A DNA stretch of 64,000 nucleotides from Tretioscincus oriximinensis (taxonomy: Eukaryota > Chordata > Lepidosauria > Squamata > Gymnophthalmidae). Made by a program: the position numbers and the translations under genes. The stretch is taken from assembly GCA_022410635.1 (NCBI GenBank), contig JAJVDF010000282.1, positions 699,174-763,173 on the forward strand, written 5' to 3'. The notes below the pieces were generated by a model that was given only the letters and a program-made list of their open reading frames with translations, did no database searches and was not told the DNA's origin. Below are positions 24,913-36,090 of the stretch, piece after piece (the stretch's first letter is position 1; each line of letters starts with the position of its first letter).

Positions 24913-25080
24913 AGGCAGAACCATTGATTAGCAGTACTGCAAGAGGGAGGAAGCACGCAGGGACTGAGGGAGGTGGCATCCATTGGACGACAGTGCAGCA
25001 GAAGTGGGGGAGCATGCAGGGACCGAGGGGGTGGCATCCATTGGATGACAGTGCAGCAGAAGGGGGGTAGCATGCAGGGA
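24913..25080. repeat. Tandem repeat, 58-59 base unit
   Basis: Units start at 24953, 25012 and 25070 with GCAYGCAGGGAC and contain GGTGGCATCCATTGGAYGAC and AGTGCAGCAGAAG. A diverged unit precedes them. Confidence 0.75.
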
Positions 25081-25084
25081 CAGC

Positions 25085-25240
25085 ACACACACAAAAAAAC
25101 AAGAGATATGCAACTTTAATGGGTGTGGAAAAGTGATTCTCTCCCCTCCCCAATCAGGTGCTGTAGGCAGTATAAGCTGAACTAAGTGAAAATTCCTCTT
25201 TTCCATTTCCGTTAAAGCTGCAAGACTCCTGTCCCAATGT
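25085..25240. mobile_element. Degenerate hAT-type MITE
   Basis: The body AGATATGCAACTTTAATGGG and the inverted end CGTTAAAGCTGCAAGACTCC match the element at 45712. The termini are worn. Confidence 0.45.
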
Positions 25241-25498
25241 TTTGTGATAACTCTGCACATTGCCTGAGTAGCATTAAAGCATGTCTGCACATCAAGTTGC
25301 TTTTCTTTATGATCACACAAAAGGACACAAAGTTACACCGCTGCTCTTTTCTGCTGCTGAATTTCATCCCCTTTTACTAACTCATTCCCCTCCAGAANTT
25401 TTAGATTGTTGCTCCTATCATCGCCAATCTTCAAGAATTTAGGTGAACTTTGTTAACAATGACTGAGCAATTGAAATTCATGTATGTTTTGGTGAAAG

Positions 25499-25689
25499 TA
25501 GGCTGACCAGATGACCCCTTTGGGGTGTGTGTGTGTTGAAAACCCATTTTTGGGGTACCTCCCAGTTTTTCCTGAGGAAATTTTTTTCAAAAAAATATTT
25601 TTTTGAATTTATTTTTCCTCAGAAAAAAACAGGAGGCACCCCAAAAACGGGTTTTCAACCTCCCCAAAAGGGGTAATCTGGTCAGCCTA
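25499..25689. mobile_element. Foldback hAT-like MITE, copy C, perfect 8-base duplication
   Basis: The 191-base element runs from TAGGCTGACCAGATGACCCC to ATCTGGTCAGCCTA, flanked by GGTGAAAG at 25491-25498 and 25690-25697. This duplication places the family in hAT. The interior is a long palindrome with an A/T loop. Confidence 0.88.
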
Positions 25690-25699
25690 GGTGAAAGTG

Positions 25700-26640
25700 T
25701 AGGGGAAGGGCAGAACCTTTCACTTTTGCTATGTAAACAGTAAATAAATGGTTCCAAATTGCTGAAGTATTAAAAAATATAGATGATTAGGCCCCAGGTG
25801 AAATCTGAAAAGATAGATGATGTTCATATATTCAGATGAATATGAGCAAAACTTCTGAGTTAGATTATATGCTTTATAATTTTCATTACCATAAAGCCTT
25901 GGAGTGTTTTACACATGTAATAAAATCTTCATCTGTCAGTGGAACTCTGAAAACGAGTTGTTTCAAATAGCTTAAAGGAAGCGTATGTCAAGAGAGGAAT
26001 TCAGTCAAATTAATATCTGCTGAGCATCACACCCAATTATAGGTTTTGCCTAGAGCAGAGATGCTAAAATATGATTCTCCAGGTATTCTGGACAGGATTT
26101 TGGGAGATTTGTTCAAGAACATCTTGCATGGCACTCGTGGATCATTCCTATCAAATGATTTTGACTGANAACTTTCTTATATCCTTTTTTTAAAAAAGGT
26201 CTATCAGTTTGTGAAACCTTTTTGATGAAATTCAGCCATATTCAACATTTATTCCCCCCCTCAAAAAAAGTCCTTCTTTGTTATAAAACTTAATCTAATT
26301 CTCTTGCTGACACAAGGTAGCATATCAAGATGTCTTTTCTTTCTCCCTCTTAAACAGTTAAAGTTAGAGACTTTTATTTTTAAAAGAGCCAAGATGAAAT
26401 AAAAACTCCATAGGCCAAGGCAACAGTGGAAAGAAACTGTTAAAACAGGATGATTGCGGTTTTGCTATGTGAACTAATTTTCCTGTTGACCATTTTTAAC
26501 AGGAAGTTGAATAAATTCTAGTAAATGTGGTACATACTTGGCATAAATAGTTACAGGAAGAATGCTATCGATTTTGGAGCTACAGCTTCTGTTGAATTCA
26601 TTTTTTAGCACATGGNCTGAAACAATTTGAGGTCACAAAA
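25700..26640. other. Intron stretch, nothing recognised
   Basis: AT-rich, with no exon or repeat identified. Confidence 0.4.
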
Positions 26641-26652
26641 ACACGGCACATA

Positions 26653-26886
26653 CAGGGTGCTTCAAAAAATGTATACACACTTTGAACTTCCATAGAAAAT
26701 TTATTTACTGTTCTACAAAGTTAAATTTCAGGATTTCCCGATTTGAACAGTATTAACATTTGTTACTTACATTTTATTTACGTTGGACTTTAAGCTTTCT
26801 AATTTCCTGAAATTTAACTTTGTAGAACAGTAAATAAATTTTCTATGGAAGTTCAAAGTGTGTATACATTTTTTTGAAGCACCCTG
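26653..26886. mobile_element. Tc1/mariner-type foldback MITE
   Basis: The 234-base element starts CAGGGTGCTTCAAAAAA and ends with its reverse complement. The arms match almost perfectly for about 80 bases (through AAAGTTAAATTTCAGGA). TA dinucleotides flank it at 26651-26652 and 26887-26888, the mark of this superfamily. No transposase. Confidence 0.88.
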
Positions 26887-27370
26887 TAGATTAGACTGAT
26901 CATAGACGCTCATTGCTTCAGAATAGCTTTATAAATCTAAGGAATCCCAGGAAAGTCATGAGCGTTCCTGTTCTACACAGTCCCTAAAATTTATGGTGCT
27001 CCTTTGTTCGGTGCGCATTTGGAAGATGCAGAACAAGAGAAGAATGAATGACAAAGCTGAATACAGTTCTCTGCAGTATGAAAATGTGCTGTTGATCGGA
27101 TACCGTTAGTAGGAAGTGACGGGTATGTGGTCTTTCTGCCTTGCCTTCCTCATTTTTTTCTTTTGTTTTATCTTTTACAGAAACTAATGTTGGTTCTCGG
27201 ACTTGGGGAAGGGTGAAGAATGCAGTTTATGACTGTATCATATGAAGTGCAGGACTATCATTCCTCCTTTGTTATAGACCTTGCCTAAGTCACCCGGATA
27301 GCAATACAGATTTTGTTCTTAAGCCTCCTTCTGTTTGTCACTATTTTATACACCACACTCCGGCATAATT

Positions 27371-27558
27371 CCGTGGTTCCCAACATGGGGCATACGCCCT
27401 CTCCCCCGGGGGTGTGTGGGTTCATTTTAGGCTTCCTCCACATGAATAGGAGTTTGCTTTTTGAATATGGTAATAAGAATTATACAGGAAAGGCATGGGC
27501 ATCAGAATTTTAGAGCTGCTTAGGTGGAACATGGCCATAAAAAGGTTGGGAACCACTG
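27371..27558. mobile_element. hAT-like MITE (CAGTGGTTCCCAACC type)
   Basis: CCGTGGTTCCCAAC at the left is inverted at the right as GGTTGGGAACCACTG. The sequence between is non-coding. It is related to the element at 41911. Confidence 0.65.
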
Positions 27559-27939
27559 ATCTAATCCCATTCTTCTGGACAATTTGTTTTGCATTTCTAT
27601 ATCCTTTTTTTCCTATTTTTCAATTCATCCTCACAAACGACCATGTGAAGTAGGCTAAAATTGCCCATCTTTACTAATCTTTCACATCCAAGTGGGGATT
27701 GGTGTCCCAAATTAGGAATTAAAAAATCTGGATGGAACACATGACATTGGACTTTATGCATGAAGATAATATTAATGGGGCGGGAGACTAAATGGAGTAA
27801 ATGCATTAACTTTATAGTATAGAAGGAAGAAAGCAATAATCTTCTACTACAAAGACAGATTAAGGTAATTTTTGTTAAGAAATGTATTTATCAAGATATA
27901 ATGGAATGAGCAAAAGTAATAAAAAAATTAACTGAAAAA

Positions 27940-28360
27940 AACTCCTCCTGTATAAGAAATGAGATAGATAAAATAATTTCTTGTGTTCAGACTGTTCCAG
28001 TGAGTGGATGGAAAAATGGTACAATATGGACAATTCGGAAAATGTATATAATCAATGTGATTGCGACTAAAATCTCGAATTGTAGAATAGCGCAAAGAAT
28101 ATATATAAAGTAAGAAACTGTAAACAAAAATGGTAAAAAATGCTGGTAAATATATATATATATAGGGACTAGGGAATGAAGTGATGAAATTTAAGATTAA
28201 TTTTCCAGATGTGAGCCCCAATACCTAATGGGTTTACTATGGTGTAAACGGGTGAGGGGAGGAGAAAATGGGAGAAAAATTGTTTGAAATACTGTATGAA
28301 AAGTAAATTTGTAGTGCTATGTAATGAAGAAATTAATAAAGTGTTTTAAAAAAGAAAAAG
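27940..28360 (+). mobile_element. LINE 3' end, possibly L1-like
   Basis: ATAGATAAAATAATTTC, a GTGATTGCNACT block and AAACAAAAATGGT are shared with 52840-53040. It ends in AATTAATAAAGTG and an A-rich tail. The family assignment is tentative. Confidence 0.45.
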
Positions 28361-28671
28361 AAAGAAGTTTAAAAGTTTCTTTAAAAAAGAAAAATAAAGT
28401 TTAACTACTTTAACCACTTCCTGTTATGCTCTCTTCCACCACCGTTTCTTCTTATTTAATTTTTTTTNAAAAAGATTTCAGTTTTGCTGTAGAAACCATA
28501 ATAGGAACATAGGTACATTCTTTAAAATGATGGACCTCTTAGAAAAATTAGATGCTGTTATTTTTCCAATTTAGTTTTATTTGCTAACTCTCAACAATAC
28601 CTCTGCTTTTCTTCTGTGAGAACTTAACACTCGGATGGAATTTCTCACAAGAGTTTTTGTTTCTTCAACAG

Positions 28672-28756
28672 GCCTCATCGTGACAGAGGTGTCAAAGACT
28701 AGACCATGCCGGTCCCACCACCTCCGGCTCCTCCACCTCCCCCAACGTTTTCTCAG
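28672..28756 (+). CDS. WIPF1: WIPF1 first coding exon (5' UTR part plus residues 1-17)
   Basis: WIPF1 encodes WIP, a cytoplasmic proline-rich scaffold that binds and stabilises WASP/N-WASP and binds actin and profilin. The exon follows a pyrimidine-rich acceptor ending in AG at 28670-28671 and ends at a GTAAGT donor at 28757. The ATG is at 28706 with A at -3; no other ATG lies in the exon's 34-base leader. The 17 codons begin MPVPPPPAPPPPPTF, the WIP N-terminal profilin-binding polyproline stretch, and end in phase 0. Seven coding exons sum to 1503 nt (500 residues plus stop); human WIP has 503. Upstream non-coding exons are not visible and probably lie before the window, since the human gene has a very long first intron. 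Confidence 0.95.
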
Positions 28757-29009
28757 GTAAGTTGCAACTTTACATTTCAAAGTGAGCAATCTGACTTGAT
28801 TGATTCTGCCCTACTAACGGTTTTTCCTAGGGCCTGAATACACAAAAAGCATAACAGTGGGATGCAAATTAGACAATTTGAGTCATTAGATCTACTTAAC
28901 CACTTTTACTGGCAAACATTTCTAGTCATTGTATTATTCATTTAACTAATGGATTAAGCATGTTTCTTTTGGCACGAATAGAATAGGCACAAATAAGGCA
29001 CGAATGACA

Positions 29010-29270
29010 CATTTGTTAAGAGACAGTCTTTCAACTTGTGAGACCCGTTCTGAAAGCCCTGTGTCAGCCATGGAGAGGGGTGAAGGCCCTCTGTTGGCCT
29101 CAGTTCTAGCCACCTATTCAAAAGAAAGTAGATTTGCAATCTACATTTCAAGTACATTCATGAGTATCCCCACTAATTATAGAATAGATGTAAGCCTTTG
29201 GACAAAATTAACCTTGTAAGCTACTCTGAGTCCCTTCAGTGAGAAGGGTTGGGTATAAAAGGCAGAATCA
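29010..29270 (+). mobile_element. tRNA-derived SINE (type S2), sense
   Basis: It has the S2 head (GTTAAGAGACAGTCTTTCAAC), GCCCTGTGTCAGCCATGGAG and the 3' block GTAAGCCTTTGGACAAAATT to TGGGTATAAAAGG. It lies in the WIPF1 intron 250 bases after the first coding exon. Confidence 0.8.
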
Positions 29271-29895
29271 TAAGAACATAAGAAGAGCCATACTGGATCA
29301 GGCATGAGTGCAGCATTCTGGCCCACCAGATGCACCTGGGCAGTCTGAACAGAGGAAAGCAAAATATGCACCTATTCATGACTCCCTGCAAATGGTATCT
29401 CAGGAGTCCTGCCTGTTGCTCCATCCTGGAGGCAACATCCAGACATCCCTCCTAGGACCCATTTATACCCTTGGTGTCCATAAACCTATCTAGTCCTGTC
29501 TTGAAGCTATCCAAACTGTTAGCTACCACTACCTCTTCAGGAAGTAAATTCCACTGGCCGATGACCCTCTGGGTGAAAAAATACTTTCTTTTGTCTGTTC
29601 TCACTTTTCTGCCCATCAGTTTTAAGGAGTGCCCTCTGGTCCTAGTGTTGTGTGATAGAGAAAACATTTTTTCTCTATTCACCCTACCCACCCCATGCAT
29701 TATTTTGTACGCTTCAATCAGATCACCTCTCAAACGTTGCCTTTCAAGGCTGAAGAGGCCCAGGCATTTCAGCCTGACTTCATAAGGCAGGTGCTCCAGA
29801 CGCTTGATCATTCTAGTTGTCCTTTTCTGCACCTTCTCTAGTTCCACAATATCCCTCTTGAGATGTGACCAGAATTGAACACAGTATTCCAATCA
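29265..29895 (-). mobile_element. CR1 LINE 3' part, antisense
   Basis: The minus strand keeps a 146-codon open frame, the C-terminal part of CR1 ORF2 (VQKRTTRMIKRLEHLPYEVR, WNLLPEEVVVANSLDSFKTG). The 3' end is AGAACATAAGAAGAGCC reversed. The copy is 5'-truncated. The block after it (29895-30150) is not recognised. Confidence 0.9.
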
Positions 29896-30669
29896 TCTTC
29901 TTCAACTGCCATCCTGCCATGCTCCCTGGTGCTGGCAGTGTTGGTGGTTCTGCCCCCTCTCTTCGCCTGCCACTCCCCATTAGTGCTTGTCTTACCTTCA
30001 AGATCCAGTTGGGCTACCACGACAGACTGCTGTTGGCACTGCCATTTTGGAGGTGGCTCTTCCATTCCAGGATGCAGGTGATCATCCAATCATATGTGTT
30101 TAAGATTCTGGAACTAACTCTGTCAACTCACTTCACTTAGAAGGCCAGTTACCATGACGTGCTTTAATAATAAGGATAAGCAACAAGGATTTACTGGCCA
30201 ATTTGTTCCATTTCTTTAATTCCACTGGCTGTTTCAACATCCAATAGGATCAGGTTAGAGATGCCTTGTCAAAAAAGAAGAGGAGGGTGAAGTAGCTATA
30301 GGAGAGATTAATCATTTTTATTTTGCTTTGCCCAAACCTTCTAAACATTACAGCATTCAAAAACCATGCCCTATGCATGGTTATTTAAAAGGGTTAAAAG
30401 GACTTGGGGACAGCCAAGACGTGGTCACAACCCTCATAAATAAGGCCTCAAACCATTTTGAACTTAATGCTAATCATGCATTTATCTTCCTCAGTGCATG
30501 TTTGCAGAGCCGATACAGACAGAAGGAATATGATCAACTCTTGTGCTGGCTTTGCAAGGTGGGAGGATTTAGCTTACAGTTGCAGGAGACCAATAACAAA
30601 CTTCGTTAGCCTTTTTAATTTTTAAAGACATTTTAACGCTTTGGAACTAAAATGATGGGGCAATTTATT

Positions 30670-30885
30670 CATAGGGTTATCAGGTCCAACCTCCTGCTCA
30701 ATGCAGGATTCACTAAACCATCTCAGACAGATGGTTGCCCTACTTATGTTTGACGACTTTCAGCAAAGAACTCATAAGAACAGCCCCGCTGAATCAGGCT
30801 GGAGCCCATCTAGTCCAGCATTCCGTCTCACACAGTGGCCCACCAATTGCACGTGGCTGTCTGAAACAGAATTCACCACTTCCTG
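30670..30885 (-). mobile_element. Two CR1 3' fragments
   Basis: At 30670-30745, CAGGTCCAACCTCCTGCTCA and TGCAGGATTCACTAAACCAT match the fragment at 60105. At 30769-30885, CATAAGAACAGCCCCGCTGA and CATCTAGTCCAGCATTCCGT are the main CR1 end. Confidence 0.75.
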
Positions 30886-32089
30886 TGGCAACTGGTTTTT
30901 GTGATATTGATACAGTGTATTTCAGCAGCTTGTGAGGTGCTAATACGTTGCATTTAATAATTGGCTTTACACTGCCACAGAGGAAGGAAATGTTAATGCA
31001 GCCGGCAGATAACGGTGGTGCAAAGAGTGGTGCAAAGGGGGGGGGGGGAGGTGCTTGCATGGATTCTGCTATTACTGACAACTGGTCCCAATCTTGATCA
31101 AGGAAGTATGCAAAAATGAACTTTGTGCTATAGATTTTAATAGCAGATGGGTAACTCGACCCATAGATGTGTCACTGTACAAGTGCTAAATTCCTATGTG
31201 ATGGGAAGAAAGCATTAGTTGGGACTTTATTCAGCTTCCTCTTTCCAAGTGCATTATTTATTTCTTTGCATTTCTTTGCNGCCCTATACTTAAAGATGTC
31301 TGGGTGATTGACAATTAAAAATAATAATATAATAATAATGACCATGTGGGAAAGTAGGGAAGAGAGATCTGCTTTTTCAGCCAAAGGCCAGGTTAGGAGG
31401 AGCTTTTTCAGAATAAGATAGGATTTGATACCATTTGTGCTGGGGATCATCCACTCAACGTCTCCCCACTCTGTTTAGTACACATTCGTTAATGGGGAAG
31501 TCGGGAACTTTTTAGAGGAGTAGCGCATTTGCAAGAGCCACACACTAGTATTTGTCTTTTCTAATTTGTTTCGAATAAAAACTGAAGTGGAAAATTCATA
31601 ACTGCTTTATACTATAGCATTTAGTGATGTGTTGAGTGATAGTCACAAACTCTGGACTCACATTCCCTGTTTTGCAACAAATGCCTTCCTTCTCACTCTG
31701 GTCTTTTCTCCACCATCTAGTCTAGGGGGATTAGCCCGAGCTCAGTATCAGCAATGTGCTCAGGCTCCAACCTTCATTGCCCAGTCCCCTGTCCAACCAC
31801 CTCCCCAACTGTTCCTGCCCAGGTGCAGTTGGTAGGCACGGAGTCGCCACTGCCCCACTAAAGCCAAACCTGATGCCNCCTGGCCACCACTGTGATGCCG
31901 GCTCCTCGGCTTGGCTCAGGGAAACAGAGCAGGCAGCCTCAGGTCTGCCCTCCATTTTGCTTTGTCTTTGTTCTGCTGCTCCATCGCTGTTCCCTCCAAT
32001 CAGACAGCAAGGGAGGCGGGAGTTGCAGCCCCCTCTTTGCCTGATTGGACAGACGATCACGAATGNTCTCTTATATATAGGATTATATC

Positions 32090-32234
32090 CAGTGGTGGTA
32101 TTCAGCCAGTTCAGGCACTCACCTCCTCCTGATGTCATTTCTGGTTGCTCTTCCAAAATGGCATCCTTAAGTGATGATATTTCTGATTCCTGCTTCAGAG
32201 ATCCAGTTGTTAAATTATTTGAATCCTATCACTG
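32090..32234. mobile_element. hAT MITE with perfect 8-base duplication
   Basis: The 145-base element starts CAGTGGTGGTATTCAGCCAG and ends GAATCCTATCACTG. ATTATATC flanks it at 32082-32089 and 32235-32242. It resembles the CAGTGGTGGGATTCAGCC hAT repeats common in squamates. The GC-rich block before it (31720-32080) is unassigned. Confidence 0.85.
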
Positions 32235-32921
32235 ATTATATCCCAGAATAGAGGTCTGCAATCTGCCTTGCTCAAATGTTTCAGTGGAACAATAAGATTC
32301 TGATAGGGACTAGAAATACATATTAGAAATTATGCTGGATTAATAGAATTGTTTCGGACTATACGTTATATATCTAAAACTTGACTTTGCCCTGAATCCA
32401 AATTCCAGGATTCAACTTGTTAGTGAAACCTGCCACTTCCGTTTACAAAAATGTTTAAAAACATTTTAAAAAATACATTTTTGAAGTAACAAAAATGGAA
32501 GGGTATTTCTACCCTTGTTTTTACTGAATCTCTCTAGTGGAACCAGGTTAGCTAGATCAGTCCATTTATCCCAGAACAGAGTTGTACGTATTTGGTGACC
32601 AGTGAGCAGAAAAAAACATTACTGGTCTGAGTGCTGAAATGGGTTCCTTGTGGAAAAGGGGACTATGGAAGTATGTCACTTTCACACAGCTTTGTGGACC
32701 AATTTAGTAGCCACCGCTTATAGACTTGGCAGCCATTTTGTGTCACCTATGCTTCATCCAATGTGGAGAGAAAATACTAGCAGGTGGTGAAATCTGTCCT
32801 GACCATACTAAGCTGTGGAAGAGAGACTTTTGGACCTTTTCTTCTATATTTCTTCTTCACTCTCCAGTCATCTGCTGTGTCTTTTCTTCATATCTTACAT
32901 TGCTATTACTGTATTTTGCAG

Positions 32922-33051
32922 GCAAATATAGAAAAGCCTTCATTAAACAAATCAGAACAAGTAGGACGAAATGCTCTTCTGTCAGACATTACCAAAGGAA
33001 AAAGGCTTAAGAAGGCTGTTACCAATGATAGAAGTGCCCCAGTCCTCGACA
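32922..33051 (+). CDS. WIPF1: WIPF1 exon with the actin-binding WH2 motif (residues 18-60)
   Basis: The acceptor AG is at 32920-32921 and the GTAAGT donor at 33052; the exon starts in phase 0 and leaves one base. It encodes the WH2 (verprolin-homology) motif that binds monomeric actin. The core RNALLSDI occupies residues 33-40 and the basic patch KGKRLKK residues 42-48, at the same numbering as human WIP, with Arg45 for human Lys45. The following segment TNDRSAP is also conserved. Identity to human WIP is very high over the exon, so the assignment is firm. Confidence 0.95.
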
Positions 33052-33385
33052 GTAAGTATGTTTTTAATGCGTGAACAACATAGAGCAAAACCAAACCATT
33101 CTTATGCAATTATCCTGGCTTCTTGAAGCTGGGAAATTAGATCCATATATTTTGGGCCTTTCATATTTTGGGGAATAGTCCAATTGATTAACAGGAATAG
33201 AACAATCACATTATTAATTACTTTACTATTCCTCAATCATTAAACTTACCTTAACCTTTCCTTGCATAGCCTGATTTTAAGTAATTCTCAATCATCCCTA
33301 CACTGAAAAAACATTTTGCAGAAAGGACAAATAATGTATTTTAGCCTTTCTGTGCTCTACTTGCCACTGTGGTGGATTGCAGTTA

Positions 33386-34160
33386 AGAACATAAGAACAT
33401 AAGAACATAAGAAGAGCCATACTGGATCAGGCCACAGCCCATCAAGTCCAGCATTCTGTGTCACACAGAGGCCCACCAGATGCACTTGGGCAGTCCGAAC
33501 AGAGGAATGCAAAATATGCNCCTGTTCATGACTCCCTGCAAATGGTATTTCAGGAGTCCTGCCTGTTGCTCCATCCCAGAGGCAACATCCAGACATCCAT
33601 CCTAGTATCCATTTATACCCTTAGTGTCCATAAACCTGTCTAGTCCTGTCTTGAAACCATCCAAGCTGTTAGCTACCACTACCTCTTCAGGAAGTAAATT
33701 CCACAGGCCGATGACCCTCTGGGTGAAAAAATACTTTCCTTTGTCTGTTCTCACTTTTCTACCCAACAGTTTTAAGGAGTGCCCTCTGGTCCTTGTGTTG
33801 TGGGAGAGAGAAAACATTTTTTCTCTATTCACCCTGTCGATCCCATGCATGGTTTTGTACACTTCAATCAGATCATCCCTCAAACGTCTCCTTTCAAGGC
33901 TGAAGAGGCCCAGACATTGCAGCCTTGCTTCGTAAGGGAGGTGCTCCAGACCCTTGATCATTTTTGTTGCCCTCTTCTGCACCTTCTCCAGTTCCAAAAT
34001 ATCCCTCTTGAGATGTGGTGACCAGAATTGAACACAGTATTCCAAATGTGGCCTCACCACAGATTTATAAAGAGGCAAAACAACATTTGCTGACTTAAAC
34101 AACATTTGCTGACTTAAACAACATTTGCTGACTTAAACAACATTTGCTGACTTAAAAGTT
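33386..34160 (-). mobile_element. CR1 LINE 3' part, antisense, longest copy
   Basis: The minus strand has a 167-codon open frame reading VVRPHLEYCVQFWSPHLKRD and on to WNLLPEEVVVANSLDGFKTG, the end of CR1 ORF2. The + strand start repeats AAGAACATAAG. The 5' side ends in the 19-base tandem array. It lies in the intron after the WH2 exon. Confidence 0.92.
34079..34155. repeat. 19-base tandem repeat inside CR1
   Basis: Four copies of ACATTTGCTGACTTAAACA, derived from the CR1 coding sequence for the segment before VVRPHLEYC. Confidence 0.85.
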
Positions 34161-35107
34161 AGGCATGCAAAACACAGAAAAGCTAAAGAATCAGGGGCAT
34201 CGCTACAATGGGGCAAATGGGGTGGGGTCCCGTGGGGTGGGGTCCCGCTAAAGTGGCCTTTGAGAACGGGGCCTTCCTTTCCATCTGGTTTCCTTACCTT
34301 GCTTTTAAATGGTGTAGCATGGTGTGGCTGGGCTGTGACACCAATTACTGCACCACCCACCACCAAGCAGTTCCAATGATCACTGATTACGACAGTGTGT
34401 GTGCAACACATCAGAACTGCTTGTTGCTGCGCAGTGCAGTAATTAGAGTCTCAGACCCAGCTACGCCACACTGTAGTGTTTAAAAACAAAGTAAATAAAC
34501 TGGACAGGAGGAGGGGGGTCGATTTATCTGCCTTGGGGCTTCCAAGAGTCTAGCTTCACTATTGTAAAAAATATAGCCTTTGGACTTCCTGCCTCTGAGC
34601 TGGAAGCAAGAATTCTTTGTCCCACCAACCAGTGAATAGTAATGGTTCCCAGAGACCATTCTCTGAAGGTAAGTGGGAAAAGACTTTTTTTGTCCCTCAA
34701 ACTAGTATTTGTCATATTGCTGATAACAATGGTGTTTAAGACTGGAATAAACCAGGTAAATAATGTTAAATACTATATGCTCTTTGTCCTTGATTTGATT
34801 GAGCTGTAGTTCCCATCAGTCTTAAGTCATTATTGCCAATGGTTGATTCTCAGCAAATTCTGGAGTGTCATATATGATACTGGAAGGCTAGAAAGGCTTT
34901 TAAGAAAGCATTTTAAATACTTTACTTCTTTATGCACTCATCCAAACTGATTTTGTTTTCATGTTGCTGTAAATTTTTGATTGCACTGTTACAGTATAAA
35001 TTGCCAGGAAAACCTTCAGTTATTGAGTGGTATGACAATATAATAAATGCTGCACAAATAAAGACGTTGAATATTGTACTGATCTCCCTCTGCCCTTGTT
35101 TCTTTAG

Positions 35108-35260
35108 AACCTAAAGGGTCAGGTGGGAGTAACAGTGGCTTCACCAGCAGTAATAGTAGCAGTGGTGGCAGTGGCAGCTATGGTGGAGGTGCACCAGCAG
35201 GTCTGGGAGGTCTATTCCACGCAGGTATGCCAAAACTTAGATCTACAAATAGAGATAATG
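35108..35260 (+). CDS. WIPF1: WIPF1 exon with the flexible Gly/Ser linker (residues 61-111)
   Basis: The acceptor ends at 35107 and the donor GTAAGT starts at 35261. The first two bases complete a Lys codon begun in the previous exon, and one base is left over. In human WIP this exon encodes a long glycine-rich run. Here the linker is mixed Gly/Ser/Asn, and pure Gly runs are short. The exon then returns to the conserved segment [16 protein letters not shown]. This linker separates the WH2 motif from the proline-rich body. Confidence 0.93.
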
Positions 35261-35346
35261 GTAAGTACTGCATATTTTATTTTAAAATATGAAATAGTAA
35301 ATATCTGACAGTATACACCCCTTTTTGTGTGTATTAGGACCCTCAG

Positions 35347-35347
35347 C

Positions 35348-35389
<42 letters not shown>
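35347..35389. repeat. (AAT)n microsatellite
   Basis: About 14 AAT units starting some 87 bases after a WIPF1 exon. Confidence 0.9.
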
Positions 35390-35392
<3 letters not shown>

Positions 35393-35397
35393 TTAGT

Positions 35398-35480
35398 CTA
35401 AGTCTACTTCTTCAGATGCAATGGATTTGAAGAAGTAGACTCATTCTATGAAAGAACATGCTGCAAGAACTCATGCTTCA
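35398..35480. mobile_element. Foldback retroelement centre fragment
   Basis: AGTCTACTTCTTCA and its inverted form TTGAAGAAGTAGACT surround GATGCAATGGA. This is the hairpin centre of the foldback family. Confidence 0.55.
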
Positions 35481-35614
35481 GGTGTGTTGCATCTAAAGAA
35501 ATTGTCTTAAGCTTAGGGTTATGTATTTTTATAGCTGTTAACCTTCCCAACTGTATTTTTAAAGTCTTCTCATGTTGAAGTACATGGTCCTAACCGGCAG
35601 TATATGTAGTACAT

Positions 35615-36090
35615 CCAGACGTCGTGTCATGAAACAATACCTACAGTACTTTCGTCAGACCACACTTGGAATACAGTGTTCAATTCTGGGCATTCCAATT
35701 GATTATCAAGAACATTGATAAACTGGAGCAGGTTCAAAAGCGTTACAAGGATGGTGAATGGTCTGGAAACCTTATCCTGTGGGGAATGGTTAAAGGATAT
35801 AGGGATGTTTAGTCCACAGAAAAGAATTGGGGAGAAGATCTGATAGCTTTCTACAAATATCTGAAGAACTGTCACAGAACAGAGGGATCAGCTTTATTGT
35901 CATTGGAAGATGGGAAACAATGGGATGAAACTGCAAGGAAAAAGAAGAAAAACATTTCTGACAGTAAAGGTGATAAACTGGTGGAATAGGTGGTGAGTTC
36001 TCCTTCGCTAGAAGTCTTCAAGCAGAGGCTGGACAGCCATCTGTTAGGGATGAATGAATGGACCAGATGACCCTGGAGATTCATTTCAAA
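35615..36090 (+). mobile_element. CR1-like LINE, sense
   Basis: CATGAAACAATACCTACAGT, ACTTGGAATACAGTGTTCAA, GGATGGTGAATGGTCTGGAA, AGGGATGTTTAGTCCACAG and AAGCAGAGGCTGGACAGCCA follow the order of amniote CR1. The reading frame is degraded. Confidence 0.85.
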
